Shown in pieces: positions 6,355 through 10,967 of a stretch of DNA of 10,967 nucleotides. The stretch comes from an archaeon. Its GTDB lineage: Archaea > Thermoproteota > Nitrososphaeria > Nitrososphaerales > UBA183. Positions within the stretch are counted from its first letter, which is position 1. Every line of letters starts with the position of its first letter. A model generated the notes under the pieces. It did no database searches and was not told the origin of the DNA. It worked only from the letters and a program-made list of their open reading frames with translations. The translations under genes and the position numbers were made by a program. Location: assembly GCA_021807225.1 (NCBI GenBank), contig JAKAPI010000021.1, positions 1 through 10,967 on the forward strand, given 5' to 3'.

Positions 6355-6627
6355 TTGAGTTTCGGTCGACGAGGAGGTTATGGCGACAGGGGAGGATACG
6401 GACGGAGTTCTGGGTCCTTCAAGAAGCCGGTTGAGGTCGGTAAGGAGTATGATGTCAGCATCTCCGACACCAGCAGGCGAGGAGAAGGCATTGCCAAGGT
6501 CGAGGGGTTCATCGTCTTTGTCCCTGGCACGAAGGTTGGCCAGAATGTGAGGATAAAGGTCACCCAGGTCTCCGAGAGGTTCGCTTCTGGACAGGTCGTG
6601 GAAGGTCCAGCTGCGGCATCCTCCTAA
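6355..6627 (+). CDS. Small TRAM-domain RNA-binding protein
   Basis: A 90-residue protein. Residues 1-22 are a Gly/Arg/Tyr/Ser-rich tail (RRGGYGDRGGYGRSSG) like eukaryotic RGG RNA-binding tails. Residues 24-83 are a TRAM domain, a five-strand beta-barrel: PVEVGKEYDVSISDTSRRGEGIAKVEG, FIVFVPGTKVGQNVRIKVTQVSERFASGQVV, with the typical G-x-G-I-A-x-v-x-G-F-x-V-F-V-P turn. Stand-alone TRAM proteins are abundant in archaea and several bind RNA, some acting as cold-shock-like chaperones. TTG 6355 has GGTGA at 6344-6348 and its own promoter. A terminator hairpin follows at 6678, so it is monocistronic. Confidence 0.93.
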   Translation: MSFGRRGGYGDRGGYGRSSGSFKKPVEVGKEYDVSISDTSRRGEGIAKVEGFIVFVPGTKVGQNVRIKVTQVSERFASGQVVEGPAAASS

Positions 6628-6677
6628 ACTGGTTCGCCAGCAAAGTAGTTCGGTGGCCCGGGTCGTCGGGAACGAGT

Positions 6678-6712
6678 TGGTCGGTCAAAGTCCGACCATC
6701 TCCTCTGTTTTT
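6678..6712 (+). terminator. Hairpin and T-run terminator after the TRAM gene
   Basis: TGGTCGG (6678-6684) and CCGACCA (6692-6698) form a perfect 7-bp stem with a 7-base loop, followed by TCTCCTCTG and TTTTT (6708-6712). This is a good intrinsic-type terminator. The following 6713-6806 shows nothing I can name. Confidence 0.65.
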
Positions 6713-6806
6713 GATCGTGCGTCTCCGGTTTCAGGTTTCGAAGGGCTCTAGGCGCTGTGTCTCGTGGGTTCCCATGCCCATCTCTGCGCATGTACGCACG
6801 GGCGAA

Positions 6807-6817
6807 CACTTAAAGTG
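6807..6817 (+). promoter_or_regulatory. TATA box of the fluoride operon
   Basis: CACTTAAAGTG contains a clear CTTAAA box in an 11-base palindrome. The predicted start lies about 25-27 bases on, at 6837-6839, exactly where the riboswitch begins. The symmetry could also serve a repressor, but CTTAAAG is partly symmetric by nature. Confidence 0.65.
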
Positions 6818-6838
6818 CCGATGCACGCTGGCCATTTC

Positions 6839-6890
6839 GGCGGTGAAGCTCGCCATAACCGCTCGTGCTAAACGAGCCAATAGCTTCTAC
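6839..6890 (+). ncRNA. Fluoride riboswitch aptamer (crcB motif)
   Basis: The segment follows the crcB-motif plan piece by piece. Stem P1 is GGCG (6839-6842) with CGCC (6851-6854), enclosing GUGAAGCU. Then come the A-rich joint AUAACC (6855-6860), the stem GCUCGU (6861-6866) / ACGAGC (6872-6877) with loop GCUAA, the joint CAAU, and AGCUUC-UAC (6882-6890). AGCUUC pairs perfectly with GAAGCU (6845-6850) as the pseudoknot. The order and the terminal UAC match the Thermotoga petrophila aptamer as I recall it. It sits just upstream of the fluoride channel gene, as in other members. This is a pattern call, not a covariance search. Confidence 0.88.
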
Positions 6891-6912
6891 CAAAACATCA
6901 AGCGAGCGGTTG
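6857..6912 (+). promoter_or_regulatory. Possible expression platform: alternative stem over the crcB start
   Basis: AACCGCUCGU (6857-6866), which contains the aptamer joint and the 5' arm of its second stem, can pair with GCGAGCGGUU (6902-6911) over 10 bp (nine Watson-Crick and one G-U). The right arm includes the first two bases of the TTG start (6910-6912) and the bases just before it. Forming this stem would break the aptamer, so fluoride binding should free the start codon. Confidence 0.55.
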
Positions 6913-7296
6913 AAAGTGAGATACGACCTGTTGTACGTGGCAGTGGGAGCCGTCCTAGGAGCGACTCTGCGCTATTTCATCACGAGCAGGAGCATCTTCT
7001 GGGGGAGCCTCCCTCTCTCCGTCCTCACGGTGAACATAGTTGGCAGCCTCATCCTAGGCATCTCAATGGCAGCGGTCCAGAGGCTAGGCCTGGGAAGCGA
7101 CTTCGTCCTCTTTCTCGGCATCGGGTTCTGCGGGGCCTTCACCACGATGTCATCGCTCGCGTTCGAGTCGGCGAACCTGATGGACGCAGGAATGTTCATC
7201 ACGGCCGCCGCTGACATAGGGTTGAACATGGGACTCTCGCTGGCGGTGATCTTCGTAGGTAGGGCGCTGGTCTTCCTGGTTGCGGGAGGCGGCTAA
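6910..7296 (+). CDS. crcB: Fluoride channel, CrcB/Fluc family
   Basis: A 128-residue membrane protein that exports fluoride passively; Fluc channels work as antiparallel dimers of four-helix subunits. Signatures: GAVLGATLRYF with conserved Arg21 (13-23), LTVNIVGSLILGI with pore Asn42 (39-51), GFCGAFTTMSS (72-82), and four hydrophobic segments (about 6-25, 36-57, 66-84, 97-125). The Phe-box positions read Met80 and Leu83, where TTFSTF is usual. TTG 6910 is chosen because GTG 6865 would start inside the riboswitch; GTG 6916 is the alternative. The ribosome binding site is weak (GAGCGG), fitting control by the upstream RNA. It heads an operon with the DUF190 gene 3 bases on. Confidence 0.93.
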   Translation: MKVRYDLLYVAVGAVLGATLRYFITSRSIFWGSLPLSVLTVNIVGSLILGISMAAVQRLGLGSDFVLFLGIGFCGAFTTMSSLAFESANLMDAGMFITAAADIGLNMGLSLAVIFVGRALVFLVAGGG

Positions 7297-7299
7297 GCG

Positions 7300-7629
7300 T
7301 TGTCATCGTCCAGGCCCCCGATGAAAAGGATGCTGAGGCTCACCGTCAGGGCGCGCTCCCACGACCAGTTCAGGGGTAGAAGCCTCGCCGACTCCCTGCT
7401 TGAACTGTATGCGAAGCAGGGGATAGGTGGGGCCACGGTGGTCCAGGGGATCAAGGGCTACGGGGTTCGCGGCGCGGCGAAGTTCGACGTGCTCGGCCTG
7501 TCGGTGAACCTCCCCATAATCATAGAGACGGTTGGTGAGTACGAAAAAGTCCAGGGAGTCTTGGCATCGGTCAAGACGATGGTCGGGACCAACGGCCTTA
7601 TCACGCTCGAAGAGGTCAACGCCTTCTGA
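7300..7629 (+). CDS. DUF190 family PII-like protein
   Basis: A 109-residue cytosolic protein. Residues 10-107 match DUF190, a ferredoxin-like fold related to PII signalling proteins that forms trimers: LRLTVRARSHDQFRGRSLADSLLELYAKQGIGGATVVQGIKGYG, then LPIIIETVGEYEKVQGVLASVKTMVGTNGLITLEEV. DUF190 genes often follow crcB, and a role in fluoride handling is suspected but not proven to my knowledge. TTG 7300 has GGGAGG at 7284-7289; ATG 7321 would still keep the domain but lacks a binding site. It lies 3 bases after the crcB stop and 14 before the next gene. Confidence 0.92.
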   Translation: MSSSRPPMKRMLRLTVRARSHDQFRGRSLADSLLELYAKQGIGGATVVQGIKGYGVRGAAKFDVLGLSVNLPIIIETVGEYEKVQGVLASVKTMVGTNGLITLEEVNAF

Positions 7630-7643
7630 GCGACGTCGATTCG

Positions 7644-8291
7644 GTGACCGCAGGCCTTCGGGCGATGTCCGATGGGATATCCAGATTGGCGGGAGAGATG
7701 TTGGCACTCGTCAACTCGCTTCGCACGACTCCAGACGATGAAGTTCAGAGGAGGCTGAAGGCCATTCAGGCCACGGAAGGAGAGGTCGACGCAGCCTTCG
7801 ACGAATCTGCGACACTGATCATGGGGCTGGAAATATTCCCAGTCAACCCTGACTACTTCCTCCAGATAGCGAGAGAACTGGACAGGATGTCTGACCTGAT
7901 CGAGCGCACCTGCCTTCTTCTGGAGTGGAGACACAGCCTGAACGAAGAGGAGTCCGAGCTGCTGGAAAGCGCCGCATCGCAGGTGCGGCAGCTCGCAGAA
8001 GACATTTCGGGGTGCATGGAGAACCTTGGCAAAAACAAGGAGTCCGTGGAGAGAGGGTGCGCAGTAGTCGTCGAGCGCGAGAAGACGGTCGACCAGATTA
8101 TGGGGCACTACACCAGGCTTTCATCAAGGAAGGGGTACGAGATAGAGAAGCGGCTTTGGCTGACCGACGTTCTCGGCAACTTGGACACGGTGGCCGACGG
8201 GGCTCGTGACCTCACGATTACGGTCCGCGTGATATCGGAGAAACTGGAAAAGCAAAGCAGGCTGGATGTAAAGCACGGCGTAATGAACTAG
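7644..8291 (+). CDS. PhoU-like protein (DUF47-type)
   Basis: A 215-residue all-helical cytosolic protein resembling the PhoU/DUF47 superfamily, whose members carry two three-helix halves with metal-binding acidic motifs. Here the halves carry ARELDRMSDLIE (Asp80, Asp84) and LGNLDTVADGARDL (Asp181, Asp185). Other helices fall at about 10-27, 32-62, 102-130 and 134-160. DUF47 proteins usually accompany Pit-type phosphate transporters, but none is present here. Instead it is the third gene after crcB and DUF190, so it may take part in the fluoride response. Start GTG 7644 is 14 bases past the preceding stop; ATG 7665 is possible. Neither has a strong ribosome binding site, so translation may be coupled. 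Confidence 0.8.
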   Translation: MTAGLRAMSDGISRLAGEMLALVNSLRTTPDDEVQRRLKAIQATEGEVDAAFDESATLIMGLEIFPVNPDYFLQIARELDRMSDLIERTCLLLEWRHSLNEEESELLESAASQVRQLAEDISGCMENLGKNKESVERGCAVVVEREKTVDQIMGHYTRLSSRKGYEIEKRLWLTDVLGNLDTVADGARDLTITVRVISEKLEKQSRLDVKHGVMN

Positions 8292-8292
8292 T

Positions 8293-8326
8293 CTGGCGTC
8301 CGCCCACCTCGCTGATGCCTCGCCAG
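8293..8326 (+). terminator. Hairpin after the fluoride operon
   Basis: CTGGCG (8293-8298) and CGCCAG (8321-8326) are perfect complements with a 22-base loop, directly after the TAG at 8289-8291. A TTTT follows at 8364, rather far away. A terminator role is possible. Confidence 0.35.
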
Positions 8327-8399
8327 CCAATCTGCTCAGATGCGGATGGAAAGTGGGGCCTGTATTTTCAATGAGGCACATGAAAGAAACCTGAGCCTA

Positions 8400-8448
8400 C
8401 CCACCTACCAGAGTACTTCCCAGGGAATCCCAAACTACGCCAGGTGGG
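8400..8448. repeat. Nested inverted repeats in the convergent gap
   Basis: CCCACCT (8400-8406) and AGGTGGG (8442-8448) are perfect complements, and between them lies TTCCCAGGGAA (8417-8427). This is in the gap 8292-8535 between the PhoU-like gene and the convergent transporter. It could end transcription from either side or be a small structured RNA. I see no ORF in this gap. Confidence 0.35.
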
Positions 8449-8535
8449 ATCCGCGACAGAAGTGCAGCGGACATCCTCCAAGAACCTGCATGGACTCCTA
8501 GAGCCGCTCCGGAGATACCGCCCGCGGGGACGGAG

Positions 8536-9708
8536 TCAGTCGTGCAGCAGGAGGGAGACAGGGAGGAGTACTATGAAGGCCGCTCCCATCGCGAAAAAGG
8601 TAGTCGACAGACCAGTCGACTCGATGAAGAAGCCAGCGAGAAGGGGCCCTATCGTGTAGCCCAGGTCCTTGAAGGTGGCTATGACGCCGGTCATGGCTAC
8701 CTTATCCTCGGCCATGACGTCGGACATCCTGGAGTAGAGAGCTATGAAGATCATCGTGTAGGAGACCGTGAACGCGGTCACGACGCCCAAGCTGTAGACA
8801 AAGTTGGAGGACAGGGGGATTAGGGTCGCTGTGAGGGCCGTCAGGACAACCGCGATAGGGAGGGTCTTCCTGACCCCTCTGCTGTCCATGAGGTGGCCAA
8901 TGGGGACCTCCAGGCTGACCGCAGGGATGAGGGCGACGGTAAGGATGATCCCGATTAGCGGGATGGAGATCCCTTCGGCGTTGAGGAAGATCGAGAGGAA
9001 GGAGTAGTAGACGTTGATCAGGGCGTAGAAGACCACGACCAGGAAAATTGTCTTGAGGAACTTCGACTCCTTCATCTTCTCCCTGAGTTTCTTTAACTGA
9101 ACGCCGAGGGACGCTCTCTCAGGCCTCGGACTCTCCTTGAGAAAGAACGTGACAACCAGGAAGGCCCCGACGCTCGTTGCGCTCAGGACGTAGAAGGGCA
9201 AGAAGAAGGACAGAATGGAGATTGCGCCTCCGACAACCGGTGAGAGGGCCGAAGCAAGGTCGTTCATGTCGGAGAAGAAGCCTGTCTCTTTTCCCCTGAC
9301 CGACTTCTCCGCATAGCTGAAGATGTATGCCCAGGAGGTCAGCCAGAGGAAGGATGAGGCCACCCCGCGCCCTACGCTCAGGAGCAGAAGCGACGCAAAG
9401 CTACCAGCCTGGGGGTAGAGCACGGCCAGCCCAGCGTAGAAGAGAAGCACGACCTGGAGAACCCTTTTCATGTTCATCCTGTCTTCGATTATGCCGAACG
9501 GGATGTTCAGAAAGACCCCTGCCATTGTCGTGATGGAAAGGACGACCCCAGTGAGGAACGCGTTGCCGGTGACATTGTTCACGTAGATGGAGAAGACCGG
9601 GGTGGTTACGCCCCAGCCGAAGGTGTAGATGAAGAAGGCCGAGGAGACGGGGAGGATCGCCCTGCGGAATGCCCTCAGATGGCGCAGTTCACTGAGGTCC
9701 TTGAACAT
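8536..9708 (-). CDS. Major facilitator superfamily transporter
   Basis: A 390-residue integral membrane protein with about 12 hydrophobic helices, in two halves joined by a basic cytoplasmic loop (190-219, rich in Lys/Arg/Glu). The MFS loop motif appears after helix 2 as PFGIIEDRMNMKR (70-82) and in degenerate form in the second half as PIGHLMDSRGVRK (269-281). Such proteins drive export or uptake of small molecules by proton coupling; the substrate cannot be told from sequence, though the type resembles drug-efflux or sugar-efflux members. ATG 9708 has GGTGA (9715-9719) six bases upstream and overlaps the TGA of a small ORF by one base, suggesting coupled translation. Confidence 0.92.
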   Translation of the reverse strand: MFKDLSELRHLRAFRRAILPVSSAFFIYTFGWGVTTPVFSIYVNNVTGNAFLTGVVLSITTMAGVFLNIPFGIIEDRMNMKRVLQVVLLFYAGLAVLYPQAGSFASLLLLSVGRGVASSFLWLTSWAYIFSYAEKSVRGKETGFFSDMNDLASALSPVVGGAISILSFFLPFYVLSATSVGAFLVVTFFLKESPRPERASLGVQLKKLREKMKESKFLKTIFLVVVFYALINVYYSFLSIFLNAEGISIPLIGIILTVALIPAVSLEVPIGHLMDSRGVRKTLPIAVVLTALTATLIPLSSNFVYSLGVVTAFTVSYTMIFIALYSRMSDVMAEDKVAMTGVIATFKDLGYTIGPLLAGFFIESTGLSTTFFAMGAAFIVLLPVSLLLHD

Positions 9709-9866
9709 CAGGGCTCACCCCCGGGTGCTTTCCTGTGCAACGTTGGCGCGCCTACCGGCTGTCCCTTCCCAGTGGGAGATGCCTTGACCAGGCACAGCAG
9801 GGATTCGAGGGCGCCTGCGACCGCAGCCGCAGGGACCTCCATGTTGAAGCGGGGGATCGGATTCAA
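9708..9866 (-). CDS. Possible small ORF translationally coupled to the MFS gene
   Basis: A 52-residue frame (residues 1-13 MNPIPRFNMEVPA, then an Ala/Leu-rich helix and a Gly/Pro/Lys tail) that ends in TGA overlapping the transporter ATG (TGATG). TTG 9866 has AAGGTG five bases upstream and lies about 20 bases after the start predicted from the CTTAAG box; the longer ATG at 9923 would lie upstream of that box. I recognise no family. It could be a leader peptide or small partner, or a chance frame in the transporter leader. Confidence 0.4.
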   Translation of the reverse strand: MNPIPRFNMEVPAAAVAGALESLLCLVKASPTGKGQPVGAPTLHRKAPGGEP

Positions 9867-9907
9867 GATAACACCTTGCCGGATGATGCGCAGGTCCGCC
9901 TCCGGGG

Positions 9908-9917
9908 GGCTTAAGAG
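9908..9917 (-). promoter_or_regulatory. TATA-like box for the small ORF and MFS gene
   Basis: On the minus strand it reads CTCTTAAGCC, with a predicted start near 9886. CTTAAG is palindromic, so it could also fire on the plus strand. Confidence 0.4.
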
Positions 9918-10090
9918 TTGCATTTGTGCCCCGATGCAGGGACGGTTGCGATGCTCACGGCAAACTCAACAAGACAGCTGACGGTGGAGACTCTGCCGGA
10001 TCTGGTGGTTCTTCACGACTCATCCTGCCCCCCTTCCGGCAAAACAGCGCCATGATGCGAGACCTGGTCGAGTGACACGGACATGAACTC

Positions 10091-10097
10091 TTTTATT
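10091..10097 (+). promoter_or_regulatory. TATA box of the MBL-fold gene
   Basis: TTTTATT is the only strongly AT-rich stretch upstream of this gene. It predicts transcription from about 10120, which would exclude the longer starts TTG 10096 and GTG 10102. The preceding gap 9924-10090 shows no other feature I trust. Confidence 0.45.
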
Positions 10098-10131
10098 GTC
10101 CGTGACGCACAAGCTCTTTGCCCTGAGCGCT

Positions 10132-10770
10132 TTGGTACCACAAATTGGCATACGAGACCTGGCCCCGAACCTCTGGATTTGGCGTGCAAGGCACCCCTTC
10201 TGGACTAAGGGTGCCGACTGGCAACCGGTGGTCACCTCCACGTATGTGGAGTCGGGAGGCGAAAGGTTCGTGCTGGACCCGCTTTCTCCGACCCTTGATT
10301 CCATCGGCCTGTGGGAAAGGCTGGACAAGAACCCTCCGACCATGGCCGCGGTTTTGATCCCGGACCACGTGAGGGACATCGACTTGTTTGCGCAGCGCTA
10401 TGGGGTCCGTGCGTTCGGTCCGCGACTTTACTGGGCCGACGACGTCCCGAAGACCAAGCTCGAGATGATTGAAAGCGATACCAGACTCCCCGGAGGGTTG
10501 GTCGCTCTTTACGATGGACGTGGACGGCTTGAAACTCCGATGTGGCTACCGGAGCAGAAGACAATCGTGTTCGGTGACGCCCTCACCGAGCGAGGTGGTG
10601 AGCTCCGCGTTTGGGATTCGCCTTGGCACCAAAAGCGAGCGCTCCCGGCCCTCCACGCCATGCTCGAACTCCCCTTCGAGAGGGTGATCATATCCCACTG
10701 TGACAGCGAGCCTGTTCATGACCGGGCGGGGTTCGAGAAGGCGCTGGAGCAGCCCCCTTGGAGGGGCTGA
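10132..10770 (+). CDS. Metallo-beta-lactamase-fold hydrolase-like protein with reduced metal site
   Basis: About 212 residues. The order of segments fits the metallo-beta-lactamase fold: IRDLAPNLWIW start, beta hairpin VVTSTYVESGGERFVLDPLSP, the metal-loop position AAVLIPDHVRDIDLFAQRYG, EQKTIVFGDAL with the bridging-Asp position, and the end RVIISHCDSEPVHDRAGFEKALEQPPW with the last His. The usual HxHxDH or HHxxD is only PDHVRD here, so part of the first metal site is missing and catalysis may be lost or altered. No substrate is suggested. Start TTG 10132 is chosen because the TATA box overlaps TTG 10096; the frame is open to 10096, which would give 224 residues. It converges on a minus-strand frame, with 9 bases between stops. 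Confidence 0.75.
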   Translation: MVPQIGIRDLAPNLWIWRARHPFWTKGADWQPVVTSTYVESGGERFVLDPLSPTLDSIGLWERLDKNPPTMAAVLIPDHVRDIDLFAQRYGVRAFGPRLYWADDVPKTKLEMIESDTRLPGGLVALYDGRGRLETPMWLPEQKTIVFGDALTERGGELRVWDSPWHQKRALPALHAMLELPFERVIISHCDSEPVHDRAGFEKALEQPPWRG

Positions 10771-10779
10771 CTTTGGCCC

Positions 10780-10967
10780 TCATGCCCCTTCGTCTGGTCT
10801 AGACCGTGAAGTGGGGTCAAACCCAAATTCTTGTACGCCGATTCTCTTGGCCCTCTCGCCCTCTTCGTCATCCATCGATTTGCACATAATGTCGAACAAC
10901 GTGTTGGTCAGGCTGTGGGGCCAGAGTACTATCAGCACCCGGGCGGACGCATGGCGCACGCGTAGAT
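10780..10967 (-). CDS. 3' part of an unidentified ORF cut by the window edge
   Basis: From the right edge, the minus strand reads 61 codons without a stop, ending in TGA at 10780-10782. The residues include ARVLIVLWPHSLTNTLFDIM, then CKSMDDEEGERAKRIGVQEFGFDP and an Arg/Asp-rich end. This reads like a hydrophobic beta strand, a helix and a charged tail. No stop or low-complexity bias argues against coding, but no family is recognised and the start is outside. Confidence 0.5.
   Translation of the reverse strand, partial: LRVRHASARVLIVLWPHSLTNTLFDIMCKSMDDEEGERAKRIGVQEFGFDPTSRSRPDEGA

Noticed and set aside
6755..6790. GGGTTCCCATGCCC as a tRNA T-arm
   Set aside because: The loop consensus does not fit and no cloverleaf can be built around it.
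6865..6909. GTG 6865 as the start of crcB
   Set aside because: It would begin inside the riboswitch stem, and the added residues have no similarity to the CrcB N-terminus.
8395..8455. tRNA-like look of the minus strand in the convergent gap
   Set aside because: A D-loop-like GTAGTTTGGGA is seen, but there is no T-arm GTTCRAATC, no acceptor pairing and no anticodon stem.
9952..10056. Plus-strand 34-codon frame starting MLTANSTRQL
   Set aside because: A CTTAAG box could serve it, but the frame is very short and has no motif; not enough to call a gene.

Overview
The window is GC-rich (around 60 %, judged by eye) and looks archaeal. TATA-type boxes (CTTAAA, TTATATC, TTTAATA) lie about 25-30 bases before apparent leaderless or short-leader starts. 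TTG and GTG starts are common, ribosome binding sites are of the GGTGA type, and there is a small Gly/Arg-rich TRAM-domain protein and an archaeal-type Rieske/cytochrome b cluster. An aerobic (or otherwise oxidant-respiring) member of the Thermoproteota, perhaps a Nitrososphaeria relative, fits best; that placement is inference.

Left part (1-4677): a class III, glutamate-1-semialdehyde-aminotransferase-like gene on the minus strand, closed by a T-rich terminator hairpin, shares a short divergent promoter region with a plus-strand respiratory operon. That operon holds a membrane-anchored cupredoxin, a Tat-exported Rieske protein, a long cytochrome b and an 89-residue three-helix membrane protein. 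Together they make a quinol-oxidising bc-type complex that would pass electrons to a copper protein; no cytochrome c1 is encoded here. Three features of the complex stand out: Lys in place of the expected second helix-D heme-ligand His of cytochrome b, a cupredoxin metal site with Cys-x3-Cys but no C-terminal His, and a C-terminal extension of cytochrome b.

Middle part (4678-6712): a DUF1801/YdhG-like protein, a convergent helical protein of unknown function, a divergent small zinc-ribbon gene of under 50 codons, a hairpin-rich spacer, and the TRAM-domain gene with its own promoter and a hairpin/T-run terminator.

Right-centre (6807-8291): a fluoride-response operon. A promoter fires directly into a recognisable fluoride riboswitch (crcB motif), followed by the fluoride channel CrcB/Fluc, a DUF190 PII-like protein and a PhoU-like (DUF47-type) protein. 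The riboswitch core can form an alternative stem of about 10 bp with the segment that covers the TTG start of crcB. This suggests translational control by direct start-codon occlusion.

Right part (8292-10967): an MFS transporter on the minus strand, apparently coupled (TGATG overlap) to a small upstream ORF; a plus-strand metallo-beta-lactamase-fold protein with a reduced metal-ligand set; and the 3' end of an unidentified minus-strand ORF running off the window. I saw no insertion sequence, CRISPR array, rRNA or convincing tRNA.
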